A stretch of 64,000 bases of DNA from the NCBI GenBank assembly GCA_000802095.1, contig JUEB01000017.1, forward strand, positions 248,001 to 312,000. Reading direction: 5' to 3'. This DNA comes from Peptococcaceae bacterium BICA1-7. Lineage in GTDB: Bacteria; Bacillota; Desulfotomaculia; Desulfotomaculales; Desulfocucumaceae. The first letter of the stretch is position 1. The number at the start of each line of letters is the position of its first letter. Positions 55,142-63,974 of the stretch are shown one piece after another. The notes below the pieces were generated by a model. It was not told the origin of the DNA. It did no database searches and saw nothing but the letters and a program-made list of their open reading frames with translations. Made by a program: the position numbers and the translations under genes.

Positions 55142-57013
55142 TTGAAAGATGAAGATGAATACAAATGTAGAGAAGAGCTTATCAAGGAAATTAAGCGTCT
55201 GCGCGAAAGGATTCAGCAACTTGAGGTTCCCTCCTCAGACTACCGTGATATACTGGATGCTTCCAACGATGTAATTTTTATACACGATATAAAGACTGGT
55301 AAAATAATCGATGCCAACCAGAAGGTCTTCGAGGTTTACGGCTATCAACCCGGGGAGATTATCCAGTTTTCTACGGAGGCTTTAAGCGCAGGGACTCCTT
55401 ATACCCAGGACCTGGTCCTTTCCTTTATAAAAAAGGCTGCCGGCGGGACACCCCAGACCTTTGAGTGGATGGGCAGGAATAAAAAAGGCGATGTTTTCTG
55501 GGTGGATGTCAGTCTAAAGCCGGTCACTATCAATGGCCGTAAAAGAGTAATGGCCACTGTACGGGATATTACAAAATACAAAAATGACGAAGTAGCCCTC
55601 AAAGAGCAGCTTCATTTTTTACAGCTGCTGATCAACACAATCCCCAACCCGGTCTTTTATAAGGATGCCCAGGGCCTGTTCCGGGGCTGCAACACCGCCT
55701 TTGAACAGCTGGTTGGCCTGCCCGGGGAAAAGATAGTGGGAAAAACATCCCACGACATATATCCGACGGACTTTGCCGACAGGTACAGCTATATGGACAA
55801 TCTTCTTTTCAGGGAGCCGGGAATCCAGGCCTATGAATCTCCATTTCCGGGCAGGGATGGTAAAATACACAATATACTCTTCAACAAGGCCACCTACCTT
55901 AGTACCGATGGAAAGGTGGCCGGGCTTGTGGGTGTAATCCTAGATATAACCGAGAGAAAGCAGGCCGAGGCTGCCCTCCGCAATAATGAAAGATTTCTGA
56001 ACAGTATATTTGACAGTATACTGGACCCCTTTACCATCATAGATAAGGACTTCAATATAATCCGCATAAACTCCAAGACGGAGGAATTATTCAAAAATAC
56101 CCCATTAATTGGGGAAAAATGTTATAAGGCTTTCCATTACAGCCCGGTAATCTGTGAAGACTGCCCCAGCCTAAAGACTCTGAAAACGGGCCTGGCAGCA
56201 CACGCAATAATCCCCAAAAAGGCCCCCGGGGGGGAAATATTTGGCTGGGAGGAGCATTACAGCTACCCCTTTGTGGATATGATCACCAATCAGCTCAACG
56301 GTATAATCATTTATGTGCGGGACATAACCGCCAAATTGGGGGTAGAACAGGAGATGGCCCGCCTGGAGAGACTTAACCTCATTGGGGAGATGGCCGCCGG
56401 AATAGGTCATGAAGTGAGAAACCCAATGACCACTGTTAGGGGGTTCCTGCAGTTGCTGGGTGGCAAGAAGGAGTGTGCCAGGTACAGGGAGTTCTATGAT
56501 CTTATGATCGAAGAGCTGGACAGAGCCAACTCCATAATAAGCGAATTCCTTTCACTGGCCAAAAACCGGGCGGTGGACTTAAGGCCGGTAAACCTCAACT
56601 CGGTGGTGAATACCCTCCTGCCGCTTATTATGGCAGACGCCACCAACCTGGATAAGAATATAAAAACAAATCTGAAGGCTATCCCAAGTATTCTCCTGGA
56701 TGAAAAGGAAATTCGCCAGCTTATCTTAAACCTTGTCAGAAACGGGCTGGAAGCCATGTCCCCGGGTGGAAGCCTGTCCATAAAAACATACTCTGACGGC
56801 ACAGGCGTTATTATGTCGGTGGAAGACCAGGGTGAGGGAATAATGCCTGAGCACCTCAGCAAAATAGGCACTCCTTTTTTTACCACCAAGGAAAACGGCA
56901 CCGGTCTGGGGCTGGCGGTGTGCTACAGCATAGCCGCCAGGCACAACGCCTCCATAAAGGTGGATACCGGTCCCAACGGCACCACCTTTTCAGTAGTATT
57001 TAGAGGCAGCTAA
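55142..57013 (+). CDS. PAS-containing sensor histidine kinase (sporulation-kinase type)
   Basis: This protein of about 623 residues has an N-terminal coiled segment, three PAS domains (about 40-155, 160-275, 280-400) and a HisKA domain with the phospho-His ([19 protein letters not shown]). A HATPase follows with N (LVRNGLEAM), G1 (DQGEGI) and G2 (TGLGLAV) boxes. HisKA sequence and the following [11 protein letters not shown] resemble Spo0A-directed kinases of Bacillus (KinA/B/E type); this is an inference. No response regulator is next to it. I chose the TTG at 55142 (GGGGGG upstream). No membrane segment. Confidence 0.9.
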   Translation: MKDEDEYKCREELIKEIKRLRERIQQLEVPSSDYRDILDASNDVIFIHDIKTGKIIDANQKVFEVYGYQPGEIIQFSTEALSAGTPYTQDLVLSFIKKAAGGTPQTFEWMGRNKKGDVFWVDVSLKPVTINGRKRVMATVRDITKYKNDEVALKEQLHFLQLLINTIPNPVFYKDAQGLFRGCNTAFEQLVGLPGEKIVGKTSHDIYPTDFADRYSYMDNLLFREPGIQAYESPFPGRDGKIHNILFNKATYLSTDGKVAGLVGVILDITERKQAEAALRNNERFLNSIFDSILDPFTIIDKDFNIIRINSKTEELFKNTPLIGEKCYKAFHYSPVICEDCPSLKTLKTGLAAHAIIPKKAPGGEIFGWEEHYSYPFVDMITNQLNGIIIYVRDITAKLGVEQEMARLERLNLIGEMAAGIGHEVRNPMTTVRGFLQLLGGKKECARYREFYDLMIEELDRANSIISEFLSLAKNRAVDLRPVNLNSVVNTLLPLIMADATNLDKNIKTNLKAIPSILLDEKEIRQLILNLVRNGLEAMSPGGSLSIKTYSDGTGVIMSVEDQGEGIMPEHLSKIGTPFFTTKENGTGLGLAVCYSIAARHNASIKVDTGPNGTTFSVVFRGS

Positions 57014-58011
57014 AGCATTTCTCTAATTCTCCCCTCAATCTCGTCCGCCATATCCCGGTGAGAGATCAGGAATTTGCGGACATTTTCCCGGCCCTGGCCC
57101 AGGCGTGCGCCGCCATAGGAGTACCAGGCCCCGGACTTCTCCAGTACCCCCAATTTTTCTCCCAGATCCATAAGACCTGCCTCCCTGGAAATACCCTCCC
57201 CGTAATAGAGCTCCACCTCGGCTGTTCTAAAGGGCGGGGCCACCTTGTTTTTGGTCACCTTTATTCTGACCCTGCTGCCTACAATATCGGTGACCATCTT
57301 TATGTCCTGGAGCTTCTTTACCTCAAGCCTCACCGAGCTGTAAAATTTAAGCGCCCGGCCTCCGGTGGTTACCTCGGGACTGCCGTAAACCACCCCTATT
57401 TTTTCCCTCAGCTGGTTTATGAACACCACCAGTGTTTTCGATCTGCCCGCTGCCGCCGTCATTTTCCTCATGGCCTGGGACATGAGCCTGGCCTGGAGGC
57501 CCACATGAGAATCCCCCATCTCCCCGTCTATTTCAGCCCTGGGCACCAGGGCCGCCACACTGTCCACCACTATCACCCCGACTACCCCGCTGCCTATAAG
57601 GGTATCAGCTATCTCCAGGGCCTGCTCCCCGGAGTCCGGCTGGGATACCAGCAGATCATCAATATTCACCCCCAGATTCCGGGCGTAAACTGGGTCCAGG
57701 GCATGCTCAGCATCTATAAAGGCGGCGATGCCACCCATTTTCTGCACCCCGGCAATAACGTGCAGCGCCACCGTGGTCTTCCCTGATGACTCCGGGCCGT
57801 ATATCTCCACGATCCTCCCGCAGGGCATTCCGCCTGCTCCCAGGGCCTCATCAAGAAGCATTATTCCGGTGGAAACCACCTCCACACCCAGGGCTGACTC
57901 ACTGTCCCCCAGGCGCATGAGGGCGCCCTTCCCGAACCTTCTTTCAACCTCGGCCAGGGTGCGGCATAAGGCGGCCTCTTTACCCCTGACCTCCTCCCCA
58001 ACCTTCACCAC
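57010..58011 (-). CDS. recA: Recombinase RecA
   Basis: This 333-residue RecA has Walker A ([10 protein letters not shown]), [47 protein letters not shown] and the C-terminal domain. The usual acidic tail at the C-terminus is missing. The GTG at 58011 has GAGGGGGG 7 bases upstream. A longer frame to 58116 would cover the LexA box and is not credible. It is convergent with the kinase gene (stop codons overlap by four bases). Confidence 0.95.
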   Translation of the reverse strand: MVKVGEEVRGKEAALCRTLAEVERRFGKGALMRLGDSESALGVEVVSTGIMLLDEALGAGGMPCGRIVEIYGPESSGKTTVALHVIAGVQKMGGIAAFIDAEHALDPVYARNLGVNIDDLLVSQPDSGEQALEIADTLIGSGVVGVIVVDSVAALVPRAEIDGEMGDSHVGLQARLMSQAMRKMTAAAGRSKTLVVFINQLREKIGVVYGSPEVTTGGRALKFYSSVRLEVKKLQDIKMVTDIVGSRVRIKVTKNKVAPPFRTAEVELYYGEGISREAGLMDLGEKLGVLEKSGAWYSYGGARLGQGRENVRKFLISHRDMADEIEGRIREML

Positions 58012-58035
58012 TGCGCCACCCCCCTCAAACCATAT

Positions 58036-58049
58036 AGAACATGTGTTCT
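58036..58049 (-). promoter_or_regulatory. LexA (SOS) box upstream of recA
   Basis: A perfect 14-bp palindrome AGAACATGTGTTCT fits the Gram-positive LexA/DinR consensus CGAACRNRYGTTYC in its GAAC-N4-GTTC core. It lies 25 bases before the recA start. Confidence 0.88.
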
Positions 58050-58218
58050 GTATTATATCAGTAACAATGTCACCCCGCAATAGCATTTTACTGGTATAAT
58101 ATGGTGAAACACCCACCCCCGGGATGTATATTTAAAGTAAAGGGAGGTTTCTTCCCAGGGCTGCCGAAAAATGCTTAAAGATATTTTTTTGAACACAAAA
58201 AGACTAAGGTGGATTTAT

Positions 58219-58863
58219 ATGCCCTACACATACATGCTACGGTGCTCTGACGGGAGCTATTACACAGGCTGGACCACAGATCTGGAAGCAAGGCTGAAAG
58301 CTCACAATGCCGGGAAGGGCGCTCACTATACCAAAACCCGCCTGCCGGTGCTGCTGGTTTACTGGGAGCCTCAGCAGGACCGCAGTCTGGCCCAGAGCAG
58401 GGAGGCTTTTATCCGTAAGCTCAGGCGGGAGCAGAAAGAAAAGCTGATCACCGCTTTTGAGTCCCGGCATACCCTTGCTGCCTGCCCTTTTTGCGACCAC
58501 CAGGCAACGGCCGGGGCTATGGCCCAGAAAGGGACGGTGTTTGCCATAGAGGACCGGTACCCGGTTACTCCCGGGCACCTTCTCATAATTCCCCTAAGGC
58601 ACACCCCGGACTACTTTTCCATGACACCCAGGGAGCGCCGGGACGCGGAAGACCTGATCAAAAGGCTCCGGGATAAAATAACCGGATCCGACCCCTCGGT
58701 AACCGGGTTCAATATAGGAATAAACTGCGGATGTGATGCCGGGCAGACAATAATGCACGCCCATATACATCTTATTCCCCGGCGCAGGGGGGACACAGCC
58801 TCCCCCAGGGGAGGGGTCCGGGGAGTGATACCGGGAAAAATGTCATACCTGGAGGATAATTAA
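58219..58863 (+). CDS. GIY-YIG nuclease-HIT domain fusion protein
   Basis: This 214-residue protein has a GIY-YIG endonuclease domain of the UPF0213 type at about 1-80 (YTYMLRCSDGSYYTGWT, then HYTKTRLPVLLVYWE and SREAFIRKL). A HIT domain follows at about 88-214: CPFCDH, RYPVTPGHLLIIPLRH, NIGINCGCDAGQTIMHAH and the histidine triad HAHIHL. HIT proteins hydrolyse nucleotide-phosphate bonds. The two are usually separate genes. The ATG at 58219 has AAGGTGG upstream; the frame is open through the junction. The next gene starts at the stop codon (TAATG), so the three genes down to 59866 are coupled. Confidence 0.9.
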   Translation: MPYTYMLRCSDGSYYTGWTTDLEARLKAHNAGKGAHYTKTRLPVLLVYWEPQQDRSLAQSREAFIRKLRREQKEKLITAFESRHTLAACPFCDHQATAGAMAQKGTVFAIEDRYPVTPGHLLIIPLRHTPDYFSMTPRERRDAEDLIKRLRDKITGSDPSVTGFNIGINCGCDAGQTIMHAHIHLIPRRRGDTASPRGGVRGVIPGKMSYLEDN

Positions 58864-59249
58864 TGCAAAGTCTTGCTTTACTTTCTGAAAAGCTATGTGT
58901 CTGCCGGCTGGATTCCAAATCAGACTTGCCTGGCTGGGCCTTGTTGAGTACCGGCTTTTTTTCCATAACCAAAACAGCAGACGAGCTCTCGGTGGTCTGC
59001 CCTGAAAGCTGCGTACCCAAAGGAATCAGGCATGAAGGAACATTCCGCTGCCTTAAGATAGAGGGGCCGCTGGATTTCTCCCTGGTGGGGGTGCTGGCCC
59101 CCATAGCAGGGCTGCTGGCTGAAGCAAAGATAAGCATATCCACCTATGACACCGATTACATAATGGTGAAGCAGTCTGTTCTGACAGAGGCCATCAGGGT
59201 GCTGGAGGCCGGGGGCTATTCAGTGGCAGGGCAGGAGGAGGGCAGATAA
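58863..59249 (+). CDS. ACT domain-containing protein
   Basis: This 128-residue protein resembles the ACT_7/CASTOR-type ACT proteins: GFFSITKTADELSVVCPE, DFSLVGVLAPIAGLLAEA and ISISTYDTDYIMVK. Such domains bind amino acids. It overlaps the GIY-YIG-HIT stop codon by one base and the next gene by one base. Confidence 0.92.
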   Translation: MQSLALLSEKLCVCRLDSKSDLPGWALLSTGFFSITKTADELSVVCPESCVPKGIRHEGTFRCLKIEGPLDFSLVGVLAPIAGLLAEAKISISTYDTDYIMVKQSVLTEAIRVLEAGGYSVAGQEEGR

Positions 59250-59866
59250 TGAGAGACAGGACCTTCTTTGGGCTAATGATATCCGCCGTGCTGGCAGTGT
59301 TTATCTGGTCCGGGATAAACCCCCACGACCGGTTCACCTGGATTTTAGAGGTTCTCCCCGCCATTATAGGCTTTATAGTGCTGGCAGCTACCTACCCAAG
59401 GTTTAAATTCACCAGGCTGACCTATTTTTTAGTTGCCCTGCACATGGTGGTTCTTATGGTGGGGGGCCACTATACCTACGCTCTGGTGCCCCTTTTCGAC
59501 TGGATCCGTGATGCCCTGGACTTAAGCCGCAACCACTACGACAGAGTGGGACACATCACCCAGGGATTTGTGCCGGCCATAATCGCCCGGGAAATACTTC
59601 TAAAAAACTCTCCACTGAAAAGAGGCAAGCTGCTCTTTTTAATAGTGGTCTGTATATGCCTGGCCATAAGCGCCTTTTATGAATTCATAGAGTGGTGGGT
59701 GGCCGCCGCCACCGGCACCGCCGCCGATTCCTTCCTGGGCACCCAGGGGGATGTCTGGGACACCCAGTGGGACATGTTCCTGGCCTTTTGCGGGGCCATA
59801 GCCTCTCAACTGCTCCTTGCCAGGATCCACGACCAGTTTATCGACAACCAGCCCTACAGATTTTAG
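59249..59866 (+). CDS. DUF2238 (YjdF) membrane protein
   Basis: This 205-residue protein has five or six membrane segments and the DUF2238 segments GGHYTYALVPLFDWIRD, RNHYDRVGHITQGFVPA and FYEFIEWW. Function is not known. It overlaps the ACT gene by one base and ends the operon. Confidence 0.92.
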   Translation: MRDRTFFGLMISAVLAVFIWSGINPHDRFTWILEVLPAIIGFIVLAATYPRFKFTRLTYFLVALHMVVLMVGGHYTYALVPLFDWIRDALDLSRNHYDRVGHITQGFVPAIIAREILLKNSPLKRGKLLFLIVVCICLAISAFYEFIEWWVAAATGTAADSFLGTQGDVWDTQWDMFLAFCGAIASQLLLARIHDQFIDNQPYRF

Positions 59867-59892
59867 AACCACTTATAGGCACTACTTTCCGG

Positions 59893-59990
59893 TCAGAATA
59901 CAGGAGTCAGAATTCAGTAGTCAGGAGTTTTTATGATGTGCCCTGAGGAAGAAAGCCTGTTCTCCTGTCTCCTGACCGGAAATCCTTCCT
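59893..59990. repeat. Dispersed GAATTCAG/CTCCTG repeats
   Basis: GGTCAGAATACAGGAGTC and AGAATTCAGTAGTCAGGAG are followed by the inverted CTCCTGTCTCCTGACCGG. Same family as at 21314 and 44119. Confidence 0.6.
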
Positions 59991-60089
59991 TTTAAGCAGT
60001 CTCCTGACCGGAGGTATTACCCGTGAGAATATTATTCCACTGTATAACAGAAAAAAAGAGGGCCATGCTAATTCCGGGAGGTGTTAAAT

Positions 60090-60218
60090 ATGGAACGGCA
60101 AAGGCACCGCTTGATAAAAGGCAGGCCGGCCACAGTAACCAGCCCTGGCCGAAGGTTCCACAATACAGGCCCCCTCTCCGGCCCTGAAAGGCTGTCCGAT
60201 AAGGACAAAAGATCGTAA
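60090..60218 (+). CDS. Small basic protein (42 aa)
   Basis: This 42-residue protein is rich in Arg/Lys/Pro. The ATG has a strong Shine-Dalgarno (GGGAGGTG, 7 bases upstream). A terminator follows at 60257. I do not recognise it; coding status is inferred from the RBS. Confidence 0.5.
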   Translation: MERQRHRLIKGRPATVTSPGRRFHNTGPLSGPERLSDKDKRS

Positions 60219-60256
60219 GGGATAAAAAGATTTACAGAGAACCATAAGTATAGCTT

Positions 60257-60285
60257 GTGCATGTCTATCATGCACCATTTTTTTG
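60257..60285 (+). terminator. Terminator after the 42-aa gene
   Basis: A 7-bp stem (GTGCATG/CATGCAC) with a TCTAT loop and eight T. Confidence 0.8.
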
Positions 60286-60378
60286 CTTTGAGGGAATAAA
60301 AGAGATTATTGCAGGCGCTTATTTACCTGGCTATAAATAGTATAGGGCCCGCCAAAAGGGCAGGCCCCAGGATATAAT

Positions 60379-60513
60379 TTAAAAATCACCGAATACAGTG
60401 GTTCTTACCTTGTTTTTCCCTACCACATCGTCTATGCCCTTCATACTTCCCAGATCTATTCCAGGGGTAACCATGGTGGTTTCCTCGTGAAACTCTCTTT
60501 CAGATTCGGCCAT
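60379..60513 (-). CDS. Small hypothetical protein (44 aa)
   Basis: This 44-residue, slightly acidic protein reads cleanly from ATG to TAA and has AAGGGGG 7 bases upstream of its ATG. A GC-rich hairpin follows. No domain recognised; coding status is likely. Confidence 0.6.
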   Translation of the reverse strand: MAESEREFHEETTMVTPGIDLGSMKGIDDVVGKNKVRTTVFGDF

Positions 60514-60702
60514 ATAAAAACCCCCTTATTTTATTTGATCTATTATTCTTTAAAAGCCCGCCGGATATAATAAGTTATTTTGCCCATGTTTGCAAATATA
60601 AGCATGCAGTTTAGCTCTCGTACATGTTATTATTTTGTAAGGCACACCAGGAATAGTAAACATGCCCTCAACTTTTAAGCTTAAGAGGAGGTGTCCATTA
60701 GA

Positions 60703-61410
60703 ATGGCAATGGTTCACCGGGTCCGCCTGGGGACCTGCAATACCTATCTGGTACAGGGGAACAGCGGATATATACTGGTAGATGCGGGTAACGCAAACAG
60801 AGAAGGGGTACTCTTTGACTACCTGAAAAAAAAGGGCATATCCCCGGGCCAAATAAAGCTGATCGTTATTACCCACGCGCACTATGACCATGTAGGCAGC
60901 CTCAGCGCCATAAAGAAGGTTTGCCAATGCCCCGCCGCGGTACACGCAAAGGAGGCCACTCTGCTCCGGGAAGGGAAATTCATCATGCCCCCCGGCACCA
61001 GCCTGCTGGGAAAAACCATTTCATCCATCGGGAAAAGGGCCGCCTGGACAGGGTTTTTCAAATACAGCCCCGTTGATCCTGAAATTGAAATCACCCAGGA
61101 AATGAGCCTCACCCAATTCGGAATCGACGGCCTCATTCTCCCCACTCCCGGCCACACCGAGGGGTCCGTCTCAGTAGTGCTTCCAACCGGTGAGGCCTTT
61201 GTGGGCGACCTGGCCGTGAACTTTATGGGCTCTGTTTTCCCCCCCTTTGCCGAAAACCCCCGGGAAATAATGATGAGTTGGAGAAAACTGGCCAGATTGG
61301 GCGTAAACACCATATTCCCCAGCCACGGGCCCCCCTTTGGCATCAATCTGATCAAGAATAAAATAGATTCCCGGGTCAAGTCATTACGGCCTGAAGGGCA
61401 ACTGACATAA
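60703..61410 (+). CDS. Metallo-beta-lactamase-fold hydrolase
   Basis: This 235-residue protein has the zinc motif THAHYDHVGSL, then LPTPGHTEGSVSV and SHGPPFG. It is a second MBL protein in the window (the other is at 45361-45990). The ATG at 60703 has AGGAGGTG upstream; a GTG at 60691 is within the RBS. Substrate unknown. Confidence 0.92.
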   Translation: MAMVHRVRLGTCNTYLVQGNSGYILVDAGNANREGVLFDYLKKKGISPGQIKLIVITHAHYDHVGSLSAIKKVCQCPAAVHAKEATLLREGKFIMPPGTSLLGKTISSIGKRAAWTGFFKYSPVDPEIEITQEMSLTQFGIDGLILPTPGHTEGSVSVVLPTGEAFVGDLAVNFMGSVFPPFAENPREIMMSWRKLARLGVNTIFPSHGPPFGINLIKNKIDSRVKSLRPEGQLT

Positions 61411-61506
61411 CTTTTTAACCACCAACCCAACAGTGATAGAAATGTGGTATTTTTCCGGTATATACTGCACCAGGGAGGGTATCATAAACATACCGGAGGA
61501 TTAAGG

Positions 61507-61677
61507 ATGGATCTTGACTGGAAAAAGAACCTGGGCAACACCGACAGATTCATAAGAACACTTATAGGGTTATTGCTGCTTGGCCTTGCCGCCACCAAAA
61601 CATTAACCGGCTGGTGGGCAGCGGCGGCGGTAGTATTTGCCCTTTTTCAATTCATTGAGGCAGCCTTTGCTTACTGA
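61507..61677 (+). CDS. DUF2892-like small membrane protein (56 aa)
   Basis: This 56-residue protein begins KKNLGNTDRFIRTLIGLLLLG and has two membrane segments, as in DUF2892 proteins. I chose the ATG at 61507, with GGAGG about 7 bases upstream. A longer frame from 61444 is not supported. Function unknown. Confidence 0.85.
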   Translation: MDLDWKKNLGNTDRFIRTLIGLLLLGLAATKTLTGWWAAAAVVFALFQFIEAAFAY

Positions 61678-61755
61678 ATTGTATATGACCTGATGGGTTG
61701 GTCAACCCGGAAAAGGAAGATAGAGTAAAAAGAATAATAACAATATTTCCTTATA

Positions 61756-61780
61756 TTAAACCACCTTCAAGGTGGTTTAA
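61756..61780. repeat. Near-perfect palindrome
   Basis: TTAAACCACCTT-C-AAGGTGGTTTAA, a 12-bp inverted repeat around a single base. It lacks a T-run and may be a terminator or operator. Confidence 0.6.
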
Positions 61781-61863
61781 CTTGCCTGGACAACGCCCTA
61801 TATTTACCTGCAAAAAACTTATTTCAAAAACAAGCAACTAATGATATAATAAATACCTGCCAG

Positions 61864-61939
<76 letters not shown>

Positions 61940-62051
61940 GCTTGAGAAGTGAGATATGAGAAGTTAGAAGTGCGAATATAGAAGGAATTAGCCAAAAGCT
62001 AATACCAACACGAATCACACCTCCAACTTCCCGCTTCCCACCTCTAAAAAT

Positions 62052-62137
62052 GGAGGGGTTCCCGAGCGGCCAAAGGGAGCAGACTGTAAATCTGCCGGTA
62101 GACACCTTCGCAGGTTCGAATCCTGCCCCCTCCACCA
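62052..62137 (+). tRNA. tRNA-Tyr (GTA)
   Basis: An 86-nt tRNA with a long variable arm, acceptor GGAGGGG/CCCCTCC, anticodon GTA (CTGTAAA loop) and encoded CCA. Confidence 0.96.
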
Positions 62138-62141
62138 CCAG

Positions 62142-62172
62142 GGCCGGGTATTTTTTACCCGGCCTCTTTTGT
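62142..62172 (+). terminator. Terminator after tRNA-Tyr
   Basis: A 9-bp stem (GGCCGGGTA/TACCCGGCC) with a T-rich tail. Confidence 0.85.
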
Positions 62173-62245
62173 TTTTCTGCCCAGTTTTATAACACCCCGG
62201 TATTTTAAGGAATAGCCCCTAAACTATTATTAGGGGGTGAAATAC

Positions 62246-62404
62246 ATGAAAAGTGGTAAATATCTTACCCTTGAAATACTAATTGAGCACCGGCGGCTTG
62301 AGTCCATGATTAAGAGGTTTGGCCCCATGCATCAGAGGGTCCTTCGCCAGAACAGAAAGGTTTCTATACTGCTGCATCAAATTCAGGAAAAAGTTGCCTC
62401 TTGA
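62246..62404 (+). CDS. Small Spo0E-like protein (52 aa)
   Basis: This 52-residue helical protein has AGGGGGTGA before its ATG. The pattern LIEHRRLESMIKRFG...VLRQNRKVSILLHQIQ recalls Spo0E-family phosphatases (helix-turn-helix hairpin of about 50 residues). The SQELD catalytic motif is not present. Assignment is tentative. Confidence 0.5.
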   Translation: MKSGKYLTLEILIEHRRLESMIKRFGPMHQRVLRQNRKVSILLHQIQEKVAS

Positions 62405-62639
62405 TAAGCGACAGAGATATTCCTTGTATTTCACATGACAATTGACCGCCACGGCGGTTTTTCTATTTTCGAAGGGGTAAAAATCTCCTTAATTATCGCA
62501 TACCATCTTTTAGGCAATATGAAGGAGACCTGCCAGACATAGTCGAAATAGACATATGCAATAAAAGCCATGGAAGAAGACATGCCGGCGCCTAGAGGTG
62601 GGGTCAGAGGAGCAATTTCAGAAAAGGTGAGTTACTGAC

Positions 62640-62843
62640 ATGAAGGAGAAAGACCATTTCTCATCTACGGAAAAACCAAATTGCTTTAATTGCATTCATT
62701 TTTATATAACCTGGGAAAAAACTACTCCCAATGGCTGCAGACTTTATGGAATTAAAACCAAACATAATCCGTCAAAAGTAGTCTTGTCTTCAACGGGCAC
62801 AGGCTGCCTGGGGTACGAAGAAAAAATAAGAAATAAATCTTAA
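62640..62843 (+). CDS. Small Cys-rich protein (67 aa)
   Basis: This 67-residue protein carries CFNC, a Cys in NGCRLYG and one in GTGCLGY: four cysteines that could bind a metal. I do not recognise a family. Similar short proteins are found in clostridia as lone ORFs. Confidence 0.65.
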   Translation: MKEKDHFSSTEKPNCFNCIHFYITWEKTTPNGCRLYGIKTKHNPSKVVLSSTGTGCLGYEEKIRNKS

Positions 62844-63012
62844 TTTACGGGAAGATACCCTGGGCAATAGAATAAAAAAAGCCCGTGTATTCTACGGACT
62901 ACGACTATGGGAAGAGATCATAAAAAGCCGATCCAGAATGGACAAATTAGTAATTCATCTAAAAGTCATCTACCAATAATGAGCAAGAAAAAATATACTC
63001 CACAAAAGAGTT

Positions 63013-63040
63013 GACCCCCTACAAAGGGGTCTATTTTTTT
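63013..63040 (+). terminator. Terminator after the Cys-rich gene
   Basis: A 6-bp stem (GACCCC/GGGGTC) with a T-run of eight on the plus strand; it overlaps the stop of the next minus-strand gene. Confidence 0.75.
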
Positions 63041-63162
63041 TCAAAGTTCAATGTTATTTTAGAAATCTCTTCTGCAGCCTTATTTAAATCATATTTGCCA
63101 CTGCTATAATCGTTAGGCTTGTCCTTCTTTTCGGTACTTTCCAGGGCCATCCAATCGGTCAT
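63031..63162 (-). CDS. Small hypothetical protein (43 aa)
   Basis: This 43-residue protein has a strong Shine-Dalgarno (GGAGGTG, 5 bases upstream) and reads cleanly to TAG. Lys-rich, no domain recognised. It is divergent from the XRE regulator at 63229. Confidence 0.65.
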   Translation of the reverse strand: MTDWMALESTEKKDKPNDYSSGKYDLNKAAEEISKITLNFEKK

Positions 63163-63228
63163 GTAAACACCTCCAGAAAGTATTATAACCTTAACACTGT
63201 ATGCATATACTTAAACGGAGGTGGTCGT

Positions 63229-63618
63229 ATGGATCTGGCAAAAATAAAACTGCCTGCTGATATGATTGATACAATAGAGCAATTATATGTGGCAGCAAAG
63301 GGAAAAAACCCTCAAATAAACGAGAGTATATTTTTTGAAAATATAATTAGTCAATGGCTTGAACAATTTGAAAAATATACCGAAATATTACCCCGAAATA
63401 AAGTAGTTTTAAAAAATAATTTAAAACAAGCCTTTAAGCTTTCTGAAAAAAGCCAAAAACAAATAGCCGAAGAAATTGGAGTAAGCCGGACATATTTGTC
63501 ACAGATGGCAAATGGAAAGTACGAACCATCAATAACATTAGCCCTATTGCTTTTAAGATCTCTTAATTATCCTCCTGGCAGGATCAGCAAACTCTTTTAT
63601 TTAGAACCAATGGAATAG
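63229..63618 (+). CDS. XRE-family helix-turn-helix protein
   Basis: This 129-residue protein has a Cro/C1-type HTH near the C-terminus (KQIAEEIGVSRTYLSQMANGKYEPS). The N-terminal half is helical. It may act on a nearby small gene, since 43-aa and membrane proteins flank it, but this is a guess. The ATG has GGAGGTGG upstream. Confidence 0.88.
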   Translation: MDLAKIKLPADMIDTIEQLYVAAKGKNPQINESIFFENIISQWLEQFEKYTEILPRNKVVLKNNLKQAFKLSEKSQKQIAEEIGVSRTYLSQMANGKYEPSITLALLLLRSLNYPPGRISKLFYLEPME

Positions 63619-63640
63619 TACACTCCATTGGTTTTTTTTG
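63606..63640 (+). terminator. Terminator of the XRE gene
   Basis: An 8-bp stem (CCAATGGA/TCCATTGG) overlapping the stop codon, with eight T following. Confidence 0.85.
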
Positions 63641-63721
63641 TCAGGTCTAACTTTTATTCAGAGGAATAAAATAACCTAACATCTGTAGAAATACATCACA
63701 CATGAGTAGAATACTTAACAG

Positions 63722-63931
63722 ATGCCATATCTAGAAGGGGGTGAAGATATTGTATCATTAGAAAAATTGCTTTTCATTTTTGCCCAAACAATGAACACTA
63801 TATCTCTAATATGGAACGCATATAAAGATGGAGCCTCATATCTGGTTCTTGTGGCTATTTTCATAAGCTTTTTTCTTTTTTATATGCATATAAAAAAAGA
63901 ACAGCGCCATAAACGCCGTAATTTAAAATAG
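63722..63931 (+). CDS. Small membrane protein (about 60-69 aa)
   Basis: This small protein has one membrane helix (YLVLVAIFISFFLFYMHI) and a basic tail. The first ATG (63722) has no RBS. AGAAGGGGGTGA lies inside the frame and points to an ATT at 63749, so a non-canonical start is possible. A terminator follows at 63942-63974. Function unknown. Confidence 0.6.
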   Translation: MPYLEGGEDIVSLEKLLFIFAQTMNTISLIWNAYKDGASYLVLVAIFISFFLFYMHIKKEQRHKRRNLK

Positions 63932-63941
63932 TATTTCTATT

Positions 63942-63974
63942 GAAGGCCTTGGGTACTGCCATACCCAGGCCTTC
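63942..63974 (+). terminator. Hairpin after the small membrane protein gene
   Basis: An imperfect stem (GAAGGCCTTGGGTA/TACCCAGGCCTTC) with a short loop, followed by T-poor sequence; probable terminator. Confidence 0.6.
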
